Made by a program: the position numbers and the translations under genes. Shown here piece after piece: positions 1-8,503 of a stretch of 64,000 nucleotides of DNA (positions are counted from its first letter, which is position 1; each line of letters begins with the position of its first letter). Source of the DNA: Bin87 sp965197635. GTDB lineage: Bacteria; Chloroflexota; Dehalococcoidia; Lucifugimonadales; UBA3495. The DNA lies in contig OZ240218.1 of NCBI GenBank assembly GCA_965197635.1, positions 1,302,001 through 1,366,000 on the forward strand. Reading direction: 5' to 3'. Below the pieces are notes generated by a model, which made no database searches, was not told the origin of the DNA, and worked only from the letters and a program-made list of their open reading frames with translations.

Positions 1-773
1 CTATCCCTTACATTGCCAGGCGAAAGCCGGGACGGCCGCCGGAACCGGACGACGGGGTGTATTATCCGGAGGCCCGCGAAGTTCTGCCGGTGGTGGGTAT
101 GTTTCATTTCGTTCCCCAAGCCTACATGCAGGCGGCCCTGGAGGCGTGGCTCGCCGACCCGACGAAGCTGGTGGCCGCCGAAATGTTCATCTATTACGAG
201 CCGGGCAACCCCAGGGCCTTCGTCGCGCCGGACGTGTACGTTATTCCCAACGTGGGTGACGAGCAACGCCGGTCGTATTTCATCTGGCTGGAGCACGAGG
301 TTCCGCAGTTCGCAATGGAAGTAGTGTCGCAGAGCAGCGTCCGCAATGACCTGGCGCGCAAGTGGGACTTGTACCAGTCTTGGGGAGTGCAAGAGTATTG
401 GCAGTACGACCCGGAAGGCCTGTTCATGCGTCCACTGCTGCGGGGCAATCGGCTCGTGGATGGCCGGTACGTGCCCATTGATGTCGCCGTCGACCCCGAG
501 AGCGGGCAGTGTCAAGGTTTCAGCCCCTTGCTCGGGTTGGAGTTCTTAGGACGGCGGGAATGGTTCCGGTTTCGGGACCCGGCAACGGGACAACTGTTGG
601 GCAACCGGCAGGAAATCGAGCGAGAGCGGCTGGTGGCGGAGCAAGCCCGGCAGGTGTCGGAACAGGGACGGCTGGCGGCGGAGCAGGCGCTGGATCAAGA
701 ACGGGCCGTGCGTTTGGCGCTGCAACGTCTCCTCCGCGAGCACGGTATTGAGCCGCCCGACAGTGCAACGTAG
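1..773 (+). CDS. Uma2-family (DUF820) putative endonuclease, 5' end outside window
   Basis: The reading frame is open to the left edge (first in-frame codon at base 3), so the gene starts before the window. A GTG at 57 is internal, not the start. The visible part has the Uma2 restriction-endonuclease-like core: a PD motif in VAPDVYVIP and the strand around FAMEVVSQSS, where other members carry an acidic catalytic residue. The C-terminal 60 residues are an Arg/Glu/Gln-rich helix (repeats of AEQAR and SEQGR type) that probably forms a coiled coil, common in this family. Function is unknown. Uma2 proteins are abundant in Cyanobacteria and Chloroflexota, and two more occur here (12104, 19073). 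Confidence 0.8.
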   Translation, partial: IPYIARRKPGRPPEPDDGVYYPEAREVLPVVGMFHFVPQAYMQAALEAWLADPTKLVAAEMFIYYEPGNPRAFVAPDVYVIPNVGDEQRRSYFIWLEHEVPQFAMEVVSQSSVRNDLARKWDLYQSWGVQEYWQYDPEGLFMRPLLRGNRLVDGRYVPIDVAVDPESGQCQGFSPLLGLEFLGRREWFRFRDPATGQLLGNRQEIERERLVAEQARQVSEQGRLAAEQALDQERAVRLALQRLLREHGIEPPDSAT

Positions 774-801
774 CTCGTCTCCGCCGGCCCATCGTGAGCC
801 G

Positions 802-810
802 TGCTATTAT
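802..810 (+). promoter_or_regulatory. Possible extended -10 promoter for galU (leaderless)
   Basis: TG-C-TATTAT fits an extended -10 box and ends 8 bases before the galU ATG at 819, which would put the transcription start at or next to the start codon. No good -35 is visible and no Shine-Dalgarno precedes the ATG. Both fit leaderless initiation, but this is only inference. Confidence 0.4.
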
Positions 811-818
811 CAGTTGCG

Positions 819-1685
819 ATGTGCGCCGCCCTTCGTAAAGCCGTAATTCCCGCCGCCGGGTTGGGCACTAGGTTCCTGCCGGTCACCCGCTCGGTGCCCA
901 AGGAGCTGTTGCCTATCCTGGACCGGCCCATGCTGCAATACGTGGTGGAGGAAGCTGCCGAAGCCGGCATCACTGAAGTTATCGTCGTGACGTCGCCGGG
1001 CAAAGAGGGCATCGCCGAATATTTCCGCCCCCGGCCCGATCTGGAAACCCGCCTAGCCGCCGACCCCGCGCTGCTGGAAAAAGTGAGCTCCGGCGCGCGT
1101 CTGGCCAACGTGTCCTTTGTCATCCAAGAGGAACCGCTCGGTCTGGGCCACGCGGTGCTGACGGCGCAGGGGGCCGTCGGCGACGAACCCTTCGCCGTCA
1201 TCCTGCCCGACGACATCGTCGAGCACACCCCCGGCGTCCTGTCGCAGATGCTGGCCGCCACCGCCGACGGCGCGGCCTCCGTGGCCGTGGAGCGTGTCCC
1301 CTGGGAGATCGTCCACAACTACGGCGTGGTGGACACAGAGCCGGCCGGAGATCGTCTGCACCGTGTCAACGCCCTCGTGGAGAAACCGCCGCCGGGCTCG
1401 GCGCCGTCCAACCTGTCCATCGTGGGGCGCTACCTGCTCCCTCCGCAGATATTCGATTGCCTGGAGCAAACCCCGCCGGGAGCGCGGGGTGAGATCCAGC
1501 TGACCGACGGCCTGGCCCTGCTCATGGAAGACGTTGCCCTGTACGCCTGCGAGTTTGAGGGCATCCGTTACGACGGCGGCAACCCCATGGGCCTGCTCCG
1601 TGCGTCGCTGGAGTACGCGCTGCGCCGGGAGGATACACGCCAGGCCGCGACGGAGTTGATACGCGGGATGGCGGCCGGATTGTAG
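819..1685 (+). CDS. galU: UTP--glucose-1-phosphate uridylyltransferase
   Basis: Makes UDP-glucose from UTP and glucose-1-phosphate in the cytoplasm, for glycan and envelope precursors. The N-terminus carries the nucleotidyltransferase loop AAGLGTRFLP (about residues 13-22) followed by VPKELLPI, whose Lys contacts the phosphate. The motifs VEKPPPG and YDGGNPMGLL match the sugar-binding part of GalU. At 288 residues it is near the usual 290-300. I chose ATG 819 over the upstream GTG 801 because family homology starts at RKAVIPAAG. An extended -10 (TGCTATTAT, 802-810) lies only 8 bases before this ATG, so the mRNA may be leaderless. Confidence 0.93.
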   Translation: MCAALRKAVIPAAGLGTRFLPVTRSVPKELLPILDRPMLQYVVEEAAEAGITEVIVVTSPGKEGIAEYFRPRPDLETRLAADPALLEKVSSGARLANVSFVIQEEPLGLGHAVLTAQGAVGDEPFAVILPDDIVEHTPGVLSQMLAATADGAASVAVERVPWEIVHNYGVVDTEPAGDRLHRVNALVEKPPPGSAPSNLSIVGRYLLPPQIFDCLEQTPPGARGEIQLTDGLALLMEDVALYACEFEGIRYDGGNPMGLLRASLEYALRREDTRQAATELIRGMAAGL

Positions 1686-1701
1686 AAGCCGCCAAGTTCA
1701 A

Positions 1702-1731
1702 TTGACACCCCCGGCAGGGCCGCCGTAGAAT
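1702..1731 (+). promoter_or_regulatory. Sigma-70-type promoter for the Lrp/AsnC-like gene
   Basis: TTGACA (1702-1707), an 18-base spacer and TAGAAT (1726-1731) lie between galU and the small gene at 1809. The predicted start near 1739 leaves a leader of about 70 bases that ends in a clear AGGAG at 1794-1798. Confidence 0.65.
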
Positions 1732-1808
1732 TGCCCGGCACATTGTGGCAGCCCTCCCTCAACGGCGTTGCCGCGCCTTTTCACCCTTGTACTAGGAGAC
1801 GCCAAGCC

Positions 1809-2045
1809 ATGGCAACCAAAGCCTTTTTGCTGGTTGAAACCGCCGTGGGTCGCACCCGCGACGTGGCTAACACCCTTCGCGACCTGAACGGCATCGAGTC
1901 GGTGGACGTGGTCACCGGGCCTTACGACATCATCGCCGTCATATCCGGCGACGATATGTCCGTGGTCGGAGGTCTGGTCACCGAAAAGATCCACACGGTG
2001 GTCGGCGTCGTCCGCACCGTGACCTGCGTGGCCGTGGACGCTTGA
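1809..2045 (+). CDS. Stand-alone Lrp/AsnC ligand-binding (RAM) domain protein
   Basis: This 78-residue protein consists only of the alpha/beta sandwich that in Lrp/AsnC regulators binds amino acids and forms oligomers (VETAVGRTRDVAN...IESVDVVTGPYDIIAV). The DNA-binding helix-turn-helix is absent, so it probably acts as a small ligand sensor or modulator, not a repressor on its own. ATG 1809 was chosen because AGGAG sits 10 bases upstream and homology begins at ATKAFLLVE. Longer in-frame starts (1731) add only unrelated residues. It has its own promoter and lies upstream of an acyl-CoA dehydrogenase on the same strand. The ligand is unknown. Confidence 0.85.
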   Translation: MATKAFLLVETAVGRTRDVANTLRDLNGIESVDVVTGPYDIIAVISGDDMSVVGGLVTEKIHTVVGVVRTVTCVAVDA

Positions 2046-2065
2046 CCATCATCCTTGCCCCAACC

Positions 2066-2094
2066 TGTCATTCCGGTGGAAGCCGAAATCCAGG
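2066..2094. repeat. REP-like short palindromic repeat
   Basis: TGTCATTCCGGTGGAAGCCG and the following AAATCC form an imperfect hairpin. A nearly identical but perfect version lies in the opposite orientation at 10802-10826. Repeats of this GTCATTCCGGCGAAAGCCGG type are scattered in intergenic DNA of many bacteria. Confidence 0.6.
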
Positions 2095-2172
2095 ATCGCC
2101 GGCTGTAGGAGCAACCCTTGTGGTTGCCTCTCCCTTCCAATTCAACGAGTTCCATAAAATCAGGAGGCCCAG

Positions 2173-3348
2173 TTGGAGTATCGATTTACTCCCGACGACA
2201 ACCGGTTCCGCGGCGAACTACGCCAATTCATCCAGTCCGAGCTGCCAGCCGACTGGGAAGGCGGCGGTCGGTGGCCGGAGGAATACGACTGGGACTTCAC
2301 CATGCACCTGCGGGGACGGCTGGCCGAGCGGGGCTGGCTCACCATGCACTGGCCCGAGGAGTACGGCGGGCAGGACGCATCCCCGGTGCGCTCGGCCATC
2401 TACAACGAAGAGCTGGCCTACCTGCGCGCCCCGGGACGGGACATCTTCGGCGTGCGGATGCTTGGCCCGACCCTGATGATCCACGGCAGCGAGGAGCAGA
2501 AGCAGACCCATCTGCCGCCCATTGCCCGGGGTGAAATCCAGTGGTGTCAGGGCTATAGCGAGCCGGAATCCGGGTCGGACCTGGCGTCATTGAGCACCCG
2601 CGCCGTCCGCGACGGCGACGAGTACGTTATCAACGGAGCCAAAATCTGGACCACGCTGGCCCATCGCTCCAACTGGATAATGTGCCTGGCCCGCACCGAC
2701 CCCGAAGCGCCCCGTCACCGGGGCATCAGCTTCATCCTGGTGGACATGAAATCGCCCGGCGTCGAGGTTCGCCCGGTCATCAACATGACCGGCGGGCACG
2801 AGTTCAACCAGGTAATTTTTGACAACGTGCGCGTGCCTGCCAGCAACTTGGTCGGCGAGGAAAATCGGGGCTGGTACGTTGCCGTGACCCTGCTGGACTT
2901 TGAACGCTCCGGCATCGATTATTCGGCCATCGCGCGCCGCCTGCTCGACGACACCCGGGAGTACGCCGGCAAAGTGTCCCGGAACGGAGTAAAAGTCGTC
3001 CAGCAGCCGTGGGTGCGAAATCTGCTGGCCGACCGTTACCTGGAGTGCGAGGCGGCCCGTCTGATGGCCTACAACGTGGCGTGGATGCAGGAGGAGGGCT
3101 TGGTGCCCAATAAAGAGGCGTCCATGAGCAAGGCCTTCGGCAGCGAGACCCTGCACCGCTCAGCCAACAGCGTACTGGAAATCGCCGGGATGCCGGGCGC
3201 TTTGGGACGCGGCGAGGAGCGAGCGCCGCTGAAAGGCCGGTTGCCCGAGAACTGGATGATCAGTTTCTCTCACAAAATCGCCGGCGGCACCTCGGAGGTG
3301 CAGCGCGGGATTGTCGCCGGCCGGGGATTGGGATTGCCGAGGGGTTAG
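2173..3348 (+). CDS. Acyl-CoA dehydrogenase
   Basis: FAD-dependent alpha,beta-dehydrogenation of an acyl-CoA; the chain type cannot be told from sequence. The 391 residues cover the full fold. The flavin-binding segment WCQGYSEPESGSDL is at 124-137, the middle beta domain follows (GAKIWTT about 157), and the C-terminal FAD-contact motif IAGGTSEVQRGIVA is near 370. The start is a TTG at 2173 with a strong AGGAGG (2162-2167) five bases ahead. No ATG in frame is better placed, since homology begins at once (EYRFTPDDNRFR). It resembles the long-chain or cholesterol-side-chain-like dehydrogenases common in Chloroflexota and Actinobacteria. It ends 8 bases from a convergent gene. Confidence 0.9.
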   Translation: MEYRFTPDDNRFRGELRQFIQSELPADWEGGGRWPEEYDWDFTMHLRGRLAERGWLTMHWPEEYGGQDASPVRSAIYNEELAYLRAPGRDIFGVRMLGPTLMIHGSEEQKQTHLPPIARGEIQWCQGYSEPESGSDLASLSTRAVRDGDEYVINGAKIWTTLAHRSNWIMCLARTDPEAPRHRGISFILVDMKSPGVEVRPVINMTGGHEFNQVIFDNVRVPASNLVGEENRGWYVAVTLLDFERSGIDYSAIARRLLDDTREYAGKVSRNGVKVVQQPWVRNLLADRYLECEAARLMAYNVAWMQEEGLVPNKEASMSKAFGSETLHRSANSVLEIAGMPGALGRGEERAPLKGRLPENWMISFSHKIAGGTSEVQRGIVAGRGLGLPRG

Positions 3349-3356
3349 GCCGAGGG

Positions 3357-3755
3357 TTATTCTTCGTCGCCGGTCAGGTCCTTGACAAGTTCCGGCGAGA
3401 GCGAAGCGCCATGCGTTTCCAATATCCTGATTATGCGCTTGCGCTCGGCTTGGCGTCCCGCCTCGACACCTTCTCGGCGGCCGCGCTCACGGGCTTTGCG
3501 TTCCACTGCTTCTTTTGCTGCGAAGAACAACTTGGAACCTCCATATAGCGCGGCGGCGGTCGGAAACAGCAATAACGTTCCCGTTATTATAATGCCGTCC
3601 TCCCGGTTGGTCAGCCTTTCCAGGTAGCCCAGCATGAACAACCCTTTGCAAAATGCGCAACCGTTGACGGCGACCGCCAGCAACATACTGGCGCTGACTG
3701 ACGCCGCGCTGTCGAAGAACCGCCACAAGGATCGATTGCGGTCGTCACCTTGCAT
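3357..3755 (-). CDS. Small membrane protein with C-terminal coiled coil, function unknown
   Basis: I do not recognise this 132-residue protein. It has a first hydrophobic stretch around residues 15-45 (SASMLLAVAVNGCAF...GLFMLGY) and a second near 55-75 (IIITGTLLLFPTAAALYGG). A charged, likely helical tail follows (ERKARERGRREGVEAGRQAE), ending in a short acidic segment. This suggests a two-pass inner-membrane protein with a cytoplasmic coiled coil. It starts 27 bases after the stop of the HTH gene at 3783-4124 on the same strand. The two are probably co-transcribed from the promoter at 4161-4190 and may work together. Confidence 0.65.
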   Translation of the reverse strand: MQGDDRNRSLWRFFDSAASVSASMLLAVAVNGCAFCKGLFMLGYLERLTNREDGIIITGTLLLFPTAAALYGGSKLFFAAKEAVERKARERGRREGVEAGRQAERKRIIRILETHGASLSPELVKDLTGDEE

Positions 3756-3782
3756 TGCCGCCCTCTGGCAAAGAAAGAACGG

Positions 3783-4124
3783 CTAGGCTGCCAAGCTGGC
3801 GAAGACGGCCACCTCCGACGATGTCAGCTCCTGCATTGCCTCGCGGCAGCGGCTAAGCACCCGAAATACGGTGCGAGGGGTCATGGAGAAGCGTTCGGCC
3901 GCTTCGGCAATGGACAGCCCTTCGGCGTTGATGGTCGAAACGATCCGCAGGTCGCGCGCCAGGCGGCGGTATTTGGCGAACCACTCCATGTCGTCAAACT
4001 TGCACCGAGGCAATGGGCAAACCAGGCAGGCGGACGCGACCTCGCAGCCGGTGTCTTCATAGTAATAGGAGGCCAGGTCGTCGATTTGGTGTTGGGTGGC
4101 CGCAACAGCGTTTACAGCGAACAT
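3783..4124 (-). CDS. Small helix-turn-helix protein with cysteine cluster
   Basis: The 113 residues split into two parts. Residues about 27-41 contain four cysteines (C-x5-C-x2-C-x4-C in CEVASACLVCPLPRC) that could bind a metal. Residues about 60-98 form a sigma-region-4-like helix-turn-helix (GLSIAEAAERFSMTPRTVFR). A transcriptional regulator with redox or metal sensing is plausible but unproven. GGAGA lies 6 bases before the ATG. The promoter in front contains a 14-bp palindrome between the -35 and -10, where this protein could repress itself. A membrane protein follows in the same transcript. Confidence 0.65.
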   Translation of the reverse strand: MFAVNAVAATQHQIDDLASYYYEDTGCEVASACLVCPLPRCKFDDMEWFAKYRRLARDLRIVSTINAEGLSIAEAAERFSMTPRTVFRVLSRCREAMQELTSSEVAVFASLAA

Positions 4125-4160
4125 GGCTACTCTCCAAAACTCACGTTCTATTTATATCAG

Positions 4161-4190
4161 ATTATAGAACTGTAGTTCTGTGCGCGTCAA
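4161..4190 (-). promoter_or_regulatory. Consensus promoter with palindromic operator candidate
   Basis: On the minus strand TTGACG (4190-4185), an 18-base spacer and TATAAT (4166-4161) precede the HTH gene starting at 4124. The spacer holds the perfect two-arm palindrome AGAACT-AC-AGTTCT (4179-4166), which touches the -10. Its position is typical for a repressor that blocks RNA polymerase; autoregulation by the HTH protein is inferred. Confidence 0.7.
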
Positions 4191-4265
4191 CCGAATGCCA
4201 CCAGCGCTTCGGGGTTTTTGAGTAGGGAAGGCGTGCCGCGAGGACGCGGCATCATGGTACCGTGG

Positions 4266-4712
4266 CTACGAGTTCAGGAACCGCCGCAATATCGCCACGG
4301 CGGCGGCGGCGTCAACTGATCCCCGTTCCCGGCTGGGCTCGCGCCCGGACTCGCGCAATTCGGCAGCGCCGGCGTGGGATGTGAACCCCTCGTCAACCGT
4401 TAGCACCAAGATGTGGGCGTCCCGTTCTAAGGCACGAACGAGGGAAGCGGTTTTACGCGCCTGATCCCCGGAGCGACCGTGGGAGTCGTAAGGCATTCCC
4501 GCCACTATGGCCACTGCATCGCGCCGGCCGGCCTCTTCCAGAATGGCCGCAATGTCGGCGCGTCGGTTGCGGCGTTGCAAGTAACCGGCCGGCAGGATGA
4601 GTTCACCCGGCGGGATGCTCACGGCCAGACCGATGCGACGGTCGCCCACGTCCAGCCCCAGCAGGCGGCCGGCGCGGGCGAGAATTGACGGATCGGCCGG
4701 CGGTGTAGTCAA
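4266..4712 (-). CDS. ruvX: Putative pre-16S rRNA nuclease / Holliday junction resolvase-like protein RuvX (YqgF)
   Basis: An RNase-H-fold protein of 148 residues, acting in rRNA 5'-end maturation in characterised bacteria. The family pattern is complete: GLDVGDRRIGLAVS (first catalytic Asp, about residues 19-32), GMPYDSHGRSGDQARK, DEGFTSHAGA (acidic residue) and the C-terminal SVDAAAAVAIL with the last Asp. It is the distal gene of a minus-strand series alaS - AbrB - PIN - ruvX. alaS and ruvX are neighbours in many Gram-positive genomes, so the toxin-antitoxin pair looks inserted into an old gene pair. Confidence 0.88.
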   Translation of the reverse strand: MTTPPADPSILARAGRLLGLDVGDRRIGLAVSIPPGELILPAGYLQRRNRRADIAAILEEAGRRDAVAIVAGMPYDSHGRSGDQARKTASLVRALERDAHILVLTVDEGFTSHAGAAELRESGREPSRERGSVDAAAAVAILRRFLNS

Positions 4713-4730
4713 TCTCCCAACGGCAGCAAG

Positions 4731-5126
4731 TCAGTTGATCTTCAACTTTGGGAAGTACATCGCATAGAATCCCCGGTCTCTAGTCAGGAATGTACCAGCA
4801 GTAGCAACGGCGTGCGCGCCAATCAAAAAATCGGAGAGGATTCTAGTCCTGGGGCCGCCGGCGCGTCGGTATTGTCCCCAACGCAAACCGGCTGCGAAAG
4901 CGATGTCCGTATTTATCGGTGAAACCGTGGCGCCGACGGTACGCAAAGCCGCGTCCAGGGCTGCACGACTTTCAAAGGCCGGAACCAGTTCCGCGTACAC
5001 GATGTCGCAGACGAGCACCGGGCCTTGATCATAGGCAATCCGAAGCAATTCCCTTGATGCTTGGCCGGTTGTTTCGTCGGGGATGACTATGTCCAGCAAG
5101 ATGTTGGTGTCAACTGCCGTGGTCAT
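4731..5126 (-). CDS. PIN-domain ribonuclease toxin (VapC-like)
   Basis: The 131-residue protein has the PIN fold: VDTNILLDIV with the first catalytic Asp near residue 6, the acidic residue in IVYAELVPAF (about 50), and RILSDFLIGAHAV with further acidic/Asp positions near 100, then TRDRGFY at the end. It is predicted to be a Mg-dependent RNase. I chose ATG 5126 because it overlaps the antitoxin stop (5110) by 17 bases and PIN homology starts at once. In-frame upstream ATGs exist only because a 27-bp tandem repeat duplicates the start region (5122-5168). The partner is the AbrB-type antitoxin upstream. Confidence 0.83.
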   Translation of the reverse strand: MTTAVDTNILLDIVIPDETTGQASRELLRIAYDQGPVLVCDIVYAELVPAFESRAALDAALRTVGATVSPINTDIAFAAGLRWGQYRRAGGPRTRILSDFLIGAHAVATAGTFLTRDRGFYAMYFPKLKIN

Positions 5127-5370
5127 AGCGACGAATTTCCGCGGCGTAGTCATAGCCACGAATTTCCGACATATACTCGTCGGTGCTTCCGCCTTTGCCC
5201 AATATGCCATAAATTTGGTCCACCGGATGCAGGTCCGGATTCCGTTTGCGGATGAGCAACCCGTCGTCGGTCAAAACAAGCTCAATCTCCACGTCGGGCG
5301 TGAAACCGCAATGCTCCAGCAGACGCTGGGGAATAGTGACCTGTCCTTTCTCGGAAATAGAGATGCGCAT
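5110..5370 (-). CDS. AbrB/MazE-type antitoxin
   Basis: An 86-residue swapped-hairpin DNA-binding protein: the N-terminus MRISISEKGQVTIPQRLLEH is the classic AbrB/SpoVT core. The C-terminal half should wrap the PIN toxin encoded next. The last 18 residues are two imperfect nine-residue repeats (SEIRGYDYA / AEIRRYDHG), produced by a 27-bp tandem duplication that also duplicates potential toxin start codons. It starts 25 bases after alaS on the same strand and overlaps the toxin gene by 17 bases, typical of co-translated toxin-antitoxin genes. Confidence 0.83.
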   Translation of the reverse strand: MRISISEKGQVTIPQRLLEHCGFTPDVEIELVLTDDGLLIRKRNPDLHPVDQIYGILGKGGSTDEYMSEIRGYDYAAEIRRYDHGS

Positions 5371-5395
5371 GGCGCCCTCCTGCTGTTCAACTTGC

Positions 5396-8300
5396 CTACG
5401 AGTTTAACCCTTCTCGCACCAGGTTCGCCACGCTGTCCAGCGCCGCGCCCAAGCGGTCGGGCCGCCGTCCACCCGCTTGGGCCGTTTCGGGACGACCGCC
5501 GCCGCCGCCGCCCATGATCTTGGCCGCGTCTCGGGCGATGTTGCCGGCGTGCAGGCCACGGCTCACCAAATCCGGGGTGAGCATGGTGACGATGATGGGG
5601 GACCCGTCGATAACCGCGCCCAGGGCGACTGCCACGCTGTCCAGCTTCTGCTTCAGGAAATCGCCCATCTCGCGCATGGCTTCCACGTTGTGAGCCGACG
5701 TCACTCCGGCCACCAGTTTCACTCCGTTCACGTCTCGCACTCGGTCGAGCAGAGATTCGGCCTCAGAGCGCAGGCTGGTACGCTCGGCATCGGCCAACCG
5801 GCGCCGCAGCGTCTCGGTGTCGGCCATGTATGTATCCAACCGGGCCTCCAGCTCGGACACCGGGGCCTGCAACTTACGCGAAATCGCTTCCAGGGTCGCC
5901 GATTGCTGTACGAACAGTTCCTCGGCGGCGCGGCCCGTCATGGCCTCAATACGACGCATCCCGCCGCCGATGCTGGACTCGCCCAGCACCACCAGCGTGC
6001 CCACCTCGCCGGTGGCATGAACGTGGGTGCCGCCACAGACCTCGAAGCTGAAAGGATCCTCGTGGTCGTCGTGGCCGGCCATGCGGACCACCCGCACCAC
6101 GTCGCCGTAGCGGTCGCCGAAGAAAGCCAGTGCCCCCGCTTGCACGGCATCGGTGTAGGTGGTTTCCTGAGCGGTAACCGACAAGTTCTCGCGGACCTTG
6201 CGGTTGGCGAGAACCTGCACCTCTAGTTGCTCGTCGTAGGTCATAGCGCCCATGTGGTTGAAGTCAAAACGCAGCCGACCCGGAGCGCAGAGGGAGCCGG
6301 CCTGCCGCACGTGGAGGCCGAGTACGGAGCGCAGCGCGGCGTGGAGCAGGTGTGTGCCGCTGTGGTTGCGCGATGCGTCGAGACGGCGTTCCGCTTCAAC
6401 CCGGGCGGTCACGGCCTCGCCCAGGGCGATGTCTCCGTCGGACACCACGCCGCGATGGACGACGAGGCCGGCGACGGGACTCTGGGTGTCCTCAACCTGA
6501 ACGCGCCCGTTGGGGCCGGCGATGACGCCCCGGTCGCCCACCTGCCCGCCGCCCTCAGCGTAGAAGCAGGTCTCGGCAAGGACGATTTCAACCTGCTGTC
6601 CTCGCGTGGCATGGCCGACCGCCTCGCCCTCGCGCAGGATGCCTAGGATGCGCGACTCGACTAAAGTGCTATCGTATCCAACAAAAGTAATTTGCGCAGG
6701 CGTGTGCGTTACCTCAGGTTGGGGAACGTCAAACGAAGAACTTACGCTTCCTGCATCAACTGCGTGATGTCTGGGTTCTGCGCGTCCCGTGAATTGATCA
6801 TAATCAGTGACGATTTCCATGCTACCGGTGACCTGGTGCCCGGCGCGGTCCCGTTCCCGCTTGGCCTCCATCTCGGAGTTGAAGCCATCCATATCCACGG
6901 CTAGGCCATACTCGCGCCTCCCGATTTCGTCCACCAGCTCCGGCGGAAAGCCGTAGGTGTCATATAGGACGAAAGCCAGACCACCTGGGATGGCGGAGGT
7001 AAATTGATCGGCCGTTTCTTGCCTAATTTCCACAGGCCCGGCAATCGGAGGATCAATGCGGGATTGGACGACTTGAGCCGCCCACCTCATCGCCTGGAAA
7101 ACCCCCTGATGGACACCACCTATCGCCAGATTCCCGACATCTGCGCCTCCCTCTATCTCCTTAGGCAGTGCAACCGAAAATGGCACCAGCAAGTCACCCG
7201 GCTGCGCGTCCAACAACGCATCTGCCAATCTGGGCAACGCGATCATCATGCCTTGCAAGATTTCTATCCCGGATTCAAACGTTTCGGTGAAACGGTCTTC
7301 CTCAACACTAAGCACCCGCCGGATGAAGTCGCCGTTTTCACCCAGCGTTGGGTAAGCCGCGGCGAACCGTTCAATCACCGCGCCGGCAACCTCGGTCATA
7401 AAGGGCCGGTCCAGGCCCAGCTGCCGGCCGTAGCGGATGGCGCGGCGGATGATGCGGCGCAGCACGTAGCCCCGCTCGCTGTTGGAGGGAACCACGCCGT
7501 CGCTGATGAGGAAGGAGGCGGCGCGGGCGTGCTCGGCGACGACGCGAATTGCGTAGTCGGTGTCGACGTTTTCGCCATACTCCTTGCCGGTGAGCCGGCA
7601 CACGGCGTCGATGATGGGTCGGAAGAGGTCGGTCTCATAGACGTTGGGCTTGCCCTGCAGCACGGCGGCGGCCCGCTCCAGACCCATGCCGGTGTCCACG
7701 CTGGGCGCGGGCAGGGTGTGCGGACGCCCTCCAGGTCCTGGTAGAACTGCATGAACACCAGGTTCCACAGTTCTACGAAACGTTCGCAGTCGCAGTTGGG
7801 ATGGCATCCGCCCGGTTCGGCGGTTGGACCGCCCTCGGCCTCACGGCGCAGCATGGCGGTGAGATCATCAGGGGTCAGCATGGCGTCGGTTTGGGGATGC
7901 TGACCGACGCCTTTGTCCGCGCCGCCGTCGTAGTGGAGCTCGGAGCAGGGGCCGGTGGGTCCTTCAAGGCCGGCCGGCCCCCACCAGTTGTCGCTGTTGC
8001 CGTAGCGGTAGATGCGCTTGGGCGGGATGCCGATGTCGTTGTGCCAGATGTCGTAGGCCTCGTCGTCGTCCAGGTGGACGGTGACGTACATTCGCTCCGG
8101 CGGCAGGCCGAACAGCCCGGTGCAGAGGTCCCAGGCGAAGGCAATGGCGTCCTTCTTGAAGTAGTCGCCGATGCTGAAGTTGCCTAGCATCTCGAAGAAG
8201 GTGAGGTGCTTGTGATCGCCGACCTCGTCGATGTCGGTGGTGCGGAAGGACTTCTGGCAGCTGGTGAGACGTCGACGCGGCGGGGTCTGCTCGCCCATGA

Positions 8301-8445
8301 AGAAGGGCTTGAAGGGGACCATGCCGGCGGAGGTGAAGAGGAGGGTGGGATCGCCGGCGGGAATCAACGAAGCGGAAGGCATGTGCAGATGCTCCCGCTC
8401 TTCGAAAAATCGGATGAAAGAACTGCGGATGCTGTCGCCGTCCAT
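5396..8445 (-). CDS. alaS: Alanyl-tRNA synthetase, interrupted by one frameshift
   Basis: Charges tRNA-Ala. The N-terminal class II catalytic part (SLIPAGDPTLLFTSAGMVPF, FFEMLGNFSIGDYF, WNLVFMQFYQ) reads in one frame from ATG 8445. The rest (PSVDTGMGLERAAAV, HSGTHLLHAALR, the editing-site motif CGGTHVHATGEVG, and a glycine-rich GGGGGGRPETAQAGG C-terminus) is in another. The frames join at 7714-7716, where restoring one base to a three-C run (minus strand) gives the canonical TPLPAPSVDTGMG. Because the gene is essential, a sequencing or assembly error is more likely than a true pseudogene. About 80 extra residues lie between the SVEEDRF helix and LYDTYGFP. ATG 8445 was preferred over a longer form (8487). 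Confidence 0.9.
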
Positions 8446-8503
8446 AGGGTTACGACTCCCGTAAGTTAGGTTACGAATTAGGGCCATTGGGCCAGTGGAG
8501 GGG

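Noticed and set aside
5122..5168. Possible CRISPR-like or regulatory repeat
   Set aside because: There are only two imperfect copies with no spacer between them and they lie inside coding sequence, so this is a simple tandem duplication. No CRISPR array or cas gene was seen in the window.
7700..7730. Programmed frameshift in alaS
   Set aside because: The site is a plain C-run without slippery or stimulatory features, and AlaRS is not known to use recoding; a one-base deletion explains it.
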